Shown here: positions 30,030 to 36,356 of the stretch, one piece after another | Layout of the letters: each line of letters begins with the position of its first letter | Numbering within the stretch: position 1 is the stretch's first letter | NCBI RefSeq assembly: GCF_011766325.1 | Contig: NZ_BLLG01000029.1 | Location: 1-36,356, forward strand | Direction of reading: 5' to 3' | Origin: Streptomyces pacificus | GTDB taxonomy: Bacteria > Actinomycetota > Actinomycetes > Streptomycetales > Streptomycetaceae | DNA length: 36,356 nt | Notes under the pieces: model-generated | Databases searched by the model: none | Told to the model about the DNA's origin: nothing | Seen by the model: the letters and a program-made list of their open reading frames with translations, nothing else | Program-made: the position numbers and the translations under genes

Positions 30030-31898
30030 ATGACGTTCGAAGCCATCCACGACCTGGTGGGCAGGACGATCGGGCGATCGCCGGACCAGGTGGCCGTCGA
30101 GACCCCGCAGGGGTGCCTCAGCTACGCGGAACTGGACGCGCGCGCCGCACATGTGGCGGACGCCCTGAAGGCCGCGGGGGCGGGCGCCGGCGCCTTCGTC
30201 CCCGTCCTGGTCCAGGACCGCCGCGACCTCGTCGCCGCCGTGCTCGGCATCCTGCGGATCGGCGGCGTCTTCGTCCCCCTGGACCTGGCCGCCCCGCCCG
30301 CCCGGCTGCGGGCGACGCTCCTCGAGGTCGCGCCCGAGTGGGCCGTCGTCGGATCCCCCGCCGACCCGGCCGCGCTCCAGGCGCTGTCCGAGGCCGCGCC
30401 CGCCGCGCACACGGTCACCTCCGGTCCCGCCGCCTCCCCCGGAGGCCGCCGGGAGCACCACCGTTCCGGCGCGGACGACCCGGCGTACGTCTTCTTCACC
30501 TCCGGCACCACGGGCCGCCCCAAGGGCATCGTGGGCCGGCTCGGCTCCATCGCGCCGTACATCCGGTGGGAGACCGGGCTGCTGGGCGTGGAGCCGGGCT
30601 GGCGGGTCAGCCAGCTGGCCTCCCCGTCCTTCGACGCCGTGCTGCGCGACCTGTTCGTCCCGCTGACCACCGGCGGCACGATCGTCGCCCCGCACCCGGA
30701 GACGCTCCTCGACCCGGCGGCCCTGGCCCGCTGGACCGACGAGGAGCGCATCGACCTGGTGCACACCGTCCCGTCGCTGTTCCGGGGCCTGGTCTCGGCC
30801 GCGATCGCCGGGGACCGCACGCTCGGCTCGCTGCGCTGGGTGGCCCTGTCCGGTGAGCGGCTCGCAACCTCGGACGCCGAACTCCTCTTCGGCCGGTACG
30901 GCGACCGGATCCGGCTGCTGAACCTGTACGGGCCGTCGGAGACGACGATGACGAAGACCTTCCACGTCGTCACCCGCCAGGACCTCGACCGCCCGTCGAT
31001 CCCCGTCGGCCGCCCGATCCCGGACGCGGAGGTGCTGCTCCTCGACGAGCACGGGCGGCCCGCCGAGCCCGGCACGGTCGGCGAGATCCATCTGCGCACC
31101 CCCCACCGGTCCCTGGGCTACCACGGCCACCCCCAGGAGACCGCCCGGGCCTTCGTGCCCCACCCGGTCACCGGCGACCGAACCGACCTCGTCTACCGCA
31201 CCGGGGACTACGGCCGCCTGCTCGACGACGGCGCCCTGGAGTTCCTCGGCCGCAAGGACCACCAGGTCAAGATCGGCGGGGTACGGGTCGAGCTGGAGGG
31301 CGTCGAGTGCGTACTGCGCGACCATCCGGCCGTCGCGGACGCCGCCGTGGTCGCCGACGAGGAGGCCGGCGCGGCCCATCTCCGCGCATACCTGGAACTC
31401 CGTGACGCCCCGGCCGGCGCCGCGCCCGAGGAACTGAACAGGGAGCTGGACAGGGAGCTGCGCGGCCATCTGCGCGAACGGCTGCCCGACAGCGCGGTGC
31501 CGGCGGTGCTCGTCCCGCTCGCCGAGCTTCCCCGCACCCTCAGCGGCAAGATCGACCGGCGTGCGCTGCCCGTCCCCTCGCCCCGCGCCGCGGACCGCAT
31601 CGCGGGCGAGCCGCCGCGTACCACGACGGAGCGGACGGTGTCGGCGCTGTGGCTCCGGACCCTGCCCGTCTCCGGTGCCGGCCGGGACGACGACTTCTTC
31701 GCATCGGGCGGCACCTCGCTGCTCGTCGTCTCGCTGCTCGCCCTGGTGAACCGGACCTTCGGGGTCACCGTACCGCTGCGGGACTTCCTGCTGTCGCCGA
31801 CGGTCGCGGGCCTCGCCGCGGCGGTCGAGAAGGAACTGCCGACAGCCGACGCGCCACTCGACGACCTCTTCGCCGTCGAGGGACCGGACCTCCGATGA
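30030..31898 (+). CDS. stand-alone NRPS adenylation-carrier didomain
   Basis: A 622-aa protein that selects an amino (or other) acid, adenylates it and loads it onto its own phosphopantetheine arm. Core motifs are YVFFTSGTTGRPKGIVG (A3) near residue 153, 'SFDAVLRDLF' (A4) near 205, LYGPSETTMTKTFH (A5) near 299, YRTGDYGRLLDDG (A7) near 390, GRKDHQVKIGGVRVE (A8) near 407 and LSGKIDRRALP (A10) near 506. The carrier domain follows, with FFASGGTSLLVV; its Ser is near residue 562. There is no condensation or thioesterase domain. By hand alignment the specificity pocket reads D-A-R-H-A-S-L-M-T-K, which I do not recognise. It starts 9 nt after the asnB-like stop and overlaps the next gene by ATGA. 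Confidence 0.93.
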   Translation: MTFEAIHDLVGRTIGRSPDQVAVETPQGCLSYAELDARAAHVADALKAAGAGAGAFVPVLVQDRRDLVAAVLGILRIGGVFVPLDLAAPPARLRATLLEVAPEWAVVGSPADPAALQALSEAAPAAHTVTSGPAASPGGRREHHRSGADDPAYVFFTSGTTGRPKGIVGRLGSIAPYIRWETGLLGVEPGWRVSQLASPSFDAVLRDLFVPLTTGGTIVAPHPETLLDPAALARWTDEERIDLVHTVPSLFRGLVSAAIAGDRTLGSLRWVALSGERLATSDAELLFGRYGDRIRLLNLYGPSETTMTKTFHVVTRQDLDRPSIPVGRPIPDAEVLLLDEHGRPAEPGTVGEIHLRTPHRSLGYHGHPQETARAFVPHPVTGDRTDLVYRTGDYGRLLDDGALEFLGRKDHQVKIGGVRVELEGVECVLRDHPAVADAAVVADEEAGAAHLRAYLELRDAPAGAAPEELNRELDRELRGHLRERLPDSAVPAVLVPLAELPRTLSGKIDRRALPVPSPRAADRIAGEPPRTTTERTVSALWLRTLPVSGAGRDDDFFASGGTSLLVVSLLALVNRTFGVTVPLRDFLLSPTVAGLAAAVEKELPTADAPLDDLFAVEGPDLR

Positions 31899-34114
31899 CC
31901 ACGCATCCCGCTCCTGCGACCACCGCCGCGGTCTCGGCCACCGCCGAGACCGGCGCCGCCACCGACGCGGGCGAGCGGGCCTGCGCCCGCTGCGGGATCA
32001 GCGGCCGCTACCCCGGCATCGCCTTCGACACGGCCAGCATCTGCGACCTGTGCACGATGTACGAGCGCCACGGGACCGAGATCGACGCCTACTTCGGCGA
32101 CGTGGAGCGATTCGTCTCGCTGGTCCGCGCCCGGGCCGCGGAGCGCGGCTCCGACGTCGACTGCCTGCTGCTCTACAGCGGCGGCAAGGACAGCTCGTAC
32201 GTCCTGTACCGGCTGATCGACCTCGGCCTGCGCGTGCGGACCTTCACCTTCGACAACGGCTTCATCTCCAGGACCGCCCTGCGCAACGTGGAGGCCATCA
32301 CCTCCGAACTCGGCATCGAGCACGTCACCGCCACCCACGCCGACCAGGACAGGGTCTTCCTGCGCAGCCTCCAGCAGCACAAGAGCGTGTGCAACGGCTG
32401 CTTCCGCTCGCTGCTGGACCTGAGTACCCGGCACGCCCACGACCTCGGCATCCCGACCATCGTCACGGGCCTGTCACGCGGTCAGATCATGGACGAGCGG
32501 CTGTCCTGGTTCCACCGTCAGGGCATCTTCGACCCGGCCGAGATCGAACCGGGTCTGAAAGAGGGCCGCCGGGTCTACCACCAGGCAGGCGGGGGCATCG
32601 CCCCCGAGGTGGTCGACTCCGTCGAGGTCGTCGACTACTACCGGTACTCCGACGTCACCAAGGACGGCATCCGGGCGCTGCTGCACGAGCGCTCCGACCT
32701 GTGGGCGCAGCCGGGCGACACCGGCTTCTGCAGCTCCAACTGCATGATCAACGACGCGGGTGTCCTCGTGCACACCCGTGAGCGCGGCTTCCACAACTAC
32801 GAGGCGCCCACCCGTTGGGAGGTGCGCCTCGGGCACCTGGAACGGGCGGAGGCGGACGAGGAACTGCGCATGCCGGCCGCGACCCCGAGGGTGCGCAAGA
32901 TGCTGCTGCGGATCGGCTACCCGCTCCCCGAGGCGGGGACGGTCCGCCCCGCGGCCGGTGCCCCGGCGGCGGAGCGGCCCCTGCCCGCGACCGCCACTGC
33001 CTCCACGGCCGCCACCGGCGACTCCGCGGCAGACGGCGGTTCCACAGCCGACGGGCGCCGTACGCCGCTGACGCCCGCTCAGCGGCAGGTGCTGGCCCGC
33101 GCCGGGAACACCCCCGGCCGCCAGGGCAGGGCCCTGCTCCTCGAGGCGAAGGACCCGGCCGACTCCGCCCTGGCCCGCCGGTCGACGCTGGCGCTCCTGC
33201 TGCACCACGAGGCGCTGCGGCTGCGGTTCGCCGAGCGCGACGGCGGGTGGGAGCAGTACGACGCCGGGGTGTCCGGTGCCCTTCCCGTGCTGCGCCTGGA
33301 CGCCTCCGGGCGGGACACCCCGGCGGAGGCCGGGCTGCTGCACGCGGCCGTGGACCGGCTGCGGTCGCGGATCAGCCTCACCGACGGCCCACTGCTGCAG
33401 TTCGCCCTGGTCGACCGCGGTCCGCTCCCGGCCCGGCTGCTCCTCGTCGTGCACGAACTGCTGGCCGACATCCGCTCCTGGCGGACGCTGCTGCGGGACC
33501 TGTCCGCTCTCTGGGCAGCCGGCGGAGAGACGCCGCTCCCGCCGACGGAGTCGTTTCTGCACCGCGCGGCGGCCGTCGCGCCGGGCGCGGCCGACCGCTT
33601 CGGCCACCCGGGTCCGGGCCCGGCGCGGTCACCGGCGGCGGACGCCGGCGCACGGGAGCCGGTACGGATCCGGACGGACTGCGGCGCGCCCGCGAGCGCG
33701 ACGCGGGTGGCCGCGGCGCTGTCGGCGGTCCTCGCCGACCTGGGCGACGAGCCGGGCGTCGAGGTCCTCGACCACACGGCCGAGGACGGGCCCCGGGGCA
33801 TCGGGCGGTGGGCCCTGGCACAGGCCCCGTCGTCCGGCGCGCCCGCGCCGATCCGCTACGAGCACTTCGGCGACCTCGCCGCGCTGCTGCCGGCCGGCTC
33901 CCCCTTCGCGCTCGTCGCCGCGGACGAGGCCGACTTCACCGTCCTGCCCGGGACCGGCCGGGACGCGGTGACGGTCAGCGGCGTGGTCCGGCAGGGGGTG
34001 CTCCACCTGGACTGGTGGTGCCCGCCCGGCCCGCGGGGCCGGCTGCTCGCCGCCGCGGTACCCGAGCGGGTGGCGCGCCGGCTGACGGCGGCCGCGGACT
34101 CAGCGGCACCATGA
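31895..34114 (+). CDS. PP-loop ATPase (N-acetyl-sugar-amidotransferase-like) fused to a decayed condensation/epimerization domain
   Basis: A 739-aa fusion. Residues about 29-53 hold a zinc-type pair CARC...CDLC. The PP-loop LLLYSGGKDSSYVLYRLIDL lies near 91-110 and predicts ATP-driven adenylation of an acid or carbonyl. Two further cysteine pairs, VCNGC near 166 and GFCSSNC near 278, resemble metal- or FeS-binding pairs. This layout matches the N-acetyl-sugar amidotransferase / thiolation PP-loop group (WbpG/PseA- and TtuA/NcsA-like). After an Ala/Thr/Ser linker (about 355-388), residues about 390-739 look like an NRPS condensation/epimerization domain: TPAQRQVL, then HELLADIRSW where HHxxxDG is expected (second His replaced by Glu), IGRWAL like the epimerase GWFT segment, and a WW-containing end. 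The domain is short and probably non-catalytic. Substrate may be the carrier-bound acid. Confidence 0.8.
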   Translation: MTTHPAPATTAAVSATAETGAATDAGERACARCGISGRYPGIAFDTASICDLCTMYERHGTEIDAYFGDVERFVSLVRARAAERGSDVDCLLLYSGGKDSSYVLYRLIDLGLRVRTFTFDNGFISRTALRNVEAITSELGIEHVTATHADQDRVFLRSLQQHKSVCNGCFRSLLDLSTRHAHDLGIPTIVTGLSRGQIMDERLSWFHRQGIFDPAEIEPGLKEGRRVYHQAGGGIAPEVVDSVEVVDYYRYSDVTKDGIRALLHERSDLWAQPGDTGFCSSNCMINDAGVLVHTRERGFHNYEAPTRWEVRLGHLERAEADEELRMPAATPRVRKMLLRIGYPLPEAGTVRPAAGAPAAERPLPATATASTAATGDSAADGGSTADGRRTPLTPAQRQVLARAGNTPGRQGRALLLEAKDPADSALARRSTLALLLHHEALRLRFAERDGGWEQYDAGVSGALPVLRLDASGRDTPAEAGLLHAAVDRLRSRISLTDGPLLQFALVDRGPLPARLLLVVHELLADIRSWRTLLRDLSALWAAGGETPLPPTESFLHRAAAVAPGAADRFGHPGPGPARSPAADAGAREPVRIRTDCGAPASATRVAAALSAVLADLGDEPGVEVLDHTAEDGPRGIGRWALAQAPSSGAPAPIRYEHFGDLAALLPAGSPFALVAADEADFTVLPGTGRDAVTVSGVVRQGVLHLDWWCPPGPRGRLLAAAVPERVARRLTAAADSAAP

Positions 34115-34926
34115 CGGCCCCGGGACCGGAGCCGAAGCGGGAGAGGGTGCCCGAGCCCGGACCGGTTTCGGCGCCGACGCCGACGCCGACGCCCGCCGGG
34201 ACACTCGGTGTCCTCGGCGGGATGGGGCCCGCCGCGACAGCCGAGTTCCTGCGGCTGCTCGCCGCCCGGGTGCCGGCGGCGGATGACCAGCACCATCCCC
34301 GTATCGTCATGCTGTCCGACCCGTCGGTCCCCGACCGGTCCACCGCCCTGCTGGAGGGCGGCGACGCCCCGCTGCCCGCCATCCGGGAGGGACTGGCGAC
34401 CCTGGCCCGCTGGGGCGCCGACCTGCTGGCCGTGCCGTGCAACACCGCGCACGTGTACATCGACCGGATCCGGGCGGAACTGCCGGTCCCCGTCGTCCAC
34501 ATCGTCGACGCGACGCTGCGGGCGGCGATGGCCATCAGCCCGGAGGGCGGCTGGCTGGCCGCCACCACCGGTACCGTCGCCAGCGGCCTCTACCAGCGGC
34601 GGGCCGCGGAGTTCGGCTACCGGCTGGCCGTCCCCGGCCCGGCGGTCCGGGCGCGGATCCACCACGCCGCCGTCCTGGTCAAGGGGGGCCGTACGGACGA
34701 GGGCGGGCGCCTGCTCGCGTCGGCCGTCCGCCCGCTGTGGCGCGAGGAGCGCCTGCCGGTGCTGACCGCGTGCACGGAACTTCCGCTGGCCTACGACGCG
34801 TCCGGGCTGCCCGCGGCGGCGACGGTCTCCAGCCTGGACGCCCTCGCGACGGCCTGCGTGGACGCCCTCTACCCCGCTCCCGCCCGGCCCTCCTCCCGCG
34901 CGGCCGGACTGACGGCGGCGGCGTAG
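34111..34926 (+). CDS. aspartate/glutamate racemase family protein
   Basis: A 271-aa cofactor-independent racemase of the Asp/Glu type, inverting the alpha carbon of an amino acid with two cysteines. Both are present: LLAVPCNTAHVYIDRI near residue 108 and VLTACTELPLAYD near 221. The N-terminal glycine motif TLGVLGGMGPAATAEFLRLL begins near residue 30, after a disordered PTPTPTP stretch encoded by a GCCGAC repeat. This pattern fits aspartate racemase better than MurI. It overlaps the preceding gene by ATGA, so it is translationally coupled. A D-amino acid or D-amino-acid-like precursor is therefore likely for the pathway, either as adenylation substrate or in place of the decayed epimerization domain. 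Confidence 0.92.
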   Translation: MTAPGPEPKRERVPEPGPVSAPTPTPTPAGTLGVLGGMGPAATAEFLRLLAARVPAADDQHHPRIVMLSDPSVPDRSTALLEGGDAPLPAIREGLATLARWGADLLAVPCNTAHVYIDRIRAELPVPVVHIVDATLRAAMAISPEGGWLAATTGTVASGLYQRRAAEFGYRLAVPGPAVRARIHHAAVLVKGGRTDEGGRLLASAVRPLWREERLPVLTACTELPLAYDASGLPAAATVSSLDALATACVDALYPAPARPSSRAAGLTAAA

Positions 34927-34989
34927 CGGGCGGACGGGGCCGAGGACGGTTGTCTTGAACGGCTTCCGCTGGACCCGCGCGAACGGCGG

Positions 34990-35139
34990 GAAGTGGCCCC
35001 ACCTCTCGAACGGGTAGCCGACGGCTCACCCGGACCCCTGACGGCCTCTTCTCGCTGGCTGCGCTTGTGCGCGGGCCACCCACCGGCCCGCCGGTCGAAC
35101 GCTTGGCGGAGCCACTTCTCACCGTTCCGGTGGGGCCAC
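34990..35139. other. convergent intergenic region with long-range inverted repeats
   Basis: Bases 34927-35210 hold no gene I can support. Two inverted pairs face each other: GTGGCCCCACC at 34993-35003 with its complement at 35129-35139, and GAAGTGGC at 34990-34997 with its complement at 35111-35118. Inside is a small imperfect hairpin (35012-35031). It may terminate the racemase operon or be the edge of a lost element. Confidence 0.4.
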
Positions 35140-35210
35140 CGGAGACCGTCGCAGACAGACGGTTCGCCCTCGCGCCGGTGGGCGTCGTCCCGGATGGAGG
35201 AGGGAGGTTG

Positions 35211-36356
35211 TCAGCCGTCGATGCGGTCGGCCCGCTCGCGAAGGTCCTGGGCCCGGGGCAGGCTCTGGAGGCGGCACAACCGTACGCGCATGTCTCGCAG
35301 AGCGGCCTGTACCTTCACCGACTGAATGCCGTCGGCACACTCGACGAAGTCGCTCCAGGTGTCGAGGGCACCGTCCACGTCGCCTTGGCGGAGGCGAACG
35401 CCGCCGAGGTCGGCCAGGACGATGGCACGGGTGCGACGCCGGTCCACACCGTGGATCTCCAGAGCGAGGTGGAGGTGTTCCTCGGCGGCATCGAGGTCGC
35501 CGAGCCGGGAGAGGATCATCCCGGACTCGTGGGCCCACCGGCCGGGCGAGTAGTGAGCCGCCCAGGACTCGCCGCCGGTCGCGGTCGGCTTGCCGATCGC
35601 CGTCTCGGACAGGCCCAGATGCCGGGTGGCCGTCCTGCGGTCGTCGTCCTGGGCGGCGGCGTTCGCGAGGGTGGCCTCGTAGTAGGCGACGGCGCGGCCG
35701 TTGCGTACGTGACCGCCGTACTCGACACAGGCTTCGCCGAGTTGCACGGCCTCCGCCCGGAAACCCAGCTCGACGCACTGCACTGCGAGTCCCCGCAAGG
35801 CAGTGGCGGACAACTCGGGCTCCCCGGCCTCGGCGGCGAGACGGAAGGCATGCGCGTAGTAGCCCTGGGCGAGCCCCCGCAGATGTGGGGTGTCGCCCTC
35901 GTCCTGGGCCATCCATCCGGCCAGGTGGACGAGCTGGGAGGCCGCGGCGTACAGCTCTCGGCCGGTGGCTGCGGTGAACCGCCCGTTCAGCCAAGGGCGG
36001 ACGTCTTCGGTGAGGTAGCGCACGGCCAGATGGCGAGCGTGGCCTCCGCCGAGTTCGGAAGCGGAGTCGCCCAGAGCCTTGACCATCTGCTTGACGGCAG
36101 CCACTTCGCCCCTGCCTACGCGGACCGCTCCGGCAGGGGTGCCGCGGGTGCGGCGGATGATGCTCTCGGGGTCGGGCAGACCAAGGGCCGCCAGGGCGTA
36201 TCCGCTGGACGCGGTGATGAAGATCCGGCGGTCCAGTTGAGTCGGCCCGGGGCGCGGTTCAGGCATTGCTGCCTGCCCGTTTCCCCGGACCGCTCTCCGA
36301 ACCCGGCGTACCCGTTTCCGAGTACCGGGCTCTCCACGGTCTCGTCCGTCAGGCAT
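35211..36356 (-). CDS. TPR-repeat protein, regulator-like, cut by the window edge
   Basis: 381 residues are visible; the frame reaches the last base, where an ATG happens to fall, so the true start is probably beyond the window. After a basic segment comes LDRRIFITASSGYALAALGL, the junction usually seen in Streptomyces XRE-type regulators between an N-terminal helix-turn-helix and a C-terminal TPR domain. The remainder consists of paired helices typical of TPR units, e.g. 'AAASQLVHLAGWMAQDEG', 'GLAQGYYAHAFRLAAEAGE' and 'GDLDAAEEHLHLALEIHG'. No helix-turn-helix is visible here. It could be a regulator sensing a peptide or small ligand. It faces the racemase operon convergently, so it does not share its promoter. 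Confidence 0.75.
   Translation of the reverse strand: MPDGRDRGEPGTRKRVRRVRRAVRGNGQAAMPEPRPGPTQLDRRIFITASSGYALAALGLPDPESIIRRTRGTPAGAVRVGRGEVAAVKQMVKALGDSASELGGGHARHLAVRYLTEDVRPWLNGRFTAATGRELYAAASQLVHLAGWMAQDEGDTPHLRGLAQGYYAHAFRLAAEAGEPELSATALRGLAVQCVELGFRAEAVQLGEACVEYGGHVRNGRAVAYYEATLANAAAQDDDRRTATRHLGLSETAIGKPTATGGESWAAHYSPGRWAHESGMILSRLGDLDAAEEHLHLALEIHGVDRRRTRAIVLADLGGVRLRQGDVDGALDTWSDFVECADGIQSVKVQAALRDMRVRLCRLQSLPRAQDLRERADRIDG

Noticed and set aside
31895..34114. An active NRPS condensation domain in the PP-loop fusion
   Set aside because: HHxxxDG is replaced by HELLADI and the domain is about 100 residues short.
1..36356. tRNA, rRNA or known riboswitch
   Set aside because: I saw no cloverleaf, rRNA-like or T-box/cobalamin-type conserved core on either strand.

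Overview
The window is high-GC actinomycete DNA, most likely Streptomyces. The signs are codon bias, GTG/TTG starts, strong GGAGG-type ribosome sites, rare TTA codons and long palindromic terminators. It reads as an accessory region dominated by a natural-product-like gene set, with a decayed transposase relic near the left edge (1065-1402) and a regulator-like TPR gene at the right edge.

Layout. 1-1765: two small hypothetical genes converging on a hairpin, a frameshifted transposase remnant and a gene-poor stretch. 1766-6254 (+): SDR, a possible 73-aa protein, a flavin monooxygenase fused in frame to an NADPH-FMN reductase, and a tandem-GNAT protein. 6937-7956 (-): AhpD/carboxymuconolactone-decarboxylase-like protein. 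8247-14649 (+): methyltransferase, FAD-linked oxidase, 14-TM exporter, DUF2855 and DUF2306 proteins. 14849-19947 (-): an operon of acyltransferase-3, type II thioesterase, zinc-ribbon methyltransferase and FAD-linked oxidase. 20237-21057 (-): YCII plus SRPBCC pair. 21292-23296 (+): SDR plus acyl-CoA dehydrogenase. 23418-25121 (-): acyl-CoA ligase. 25394-26266 (+): luciferase-like (F420-type) oxidoreductase. 26333-27853 (-): bicovalent-type FAD oxidase. 28158-34926 (+): a tightly coupled four-gene operon. 35211-36356 (-): TPR protein cut by the window edge.

The most distinctive system is the four-gene operon at 28158-34926. It encodes a glutamine-dependent asparagine-synthetase-type enzyme, a stand-alone adenylation-carrier protein, a PP-loop ATPase with four paired cysteine motifs fused to a decayed NRPS condensation/epimerization-like domain, and an Asp/Glu-type racemase. 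The last three junctions have 9-nt spacing or ATGA overlaps. I infer that an amino acid is loaded on the carrier and then amidated, thiolated or otherwise activated by two different ATP-pyrophosphatase enzymes. The product is unknown to me.

The second main observation is a repeated promoter-like element, GCA-N7-AGA usually followed by TGCG, with a -10-like hexamer at nearly fixed distance. It lies upstream of nine transcription units on both strands between about 5.0 and 28.0 kb, always oriented toward the downstream gene. It ties the scattered redox, methyltransferase, acyl and export genes into one putative regulon, whose regulator is not evident in the window. The exporter and the GNAT gene also carry single TTA codons, suggesting bldA-dependent, late expression.
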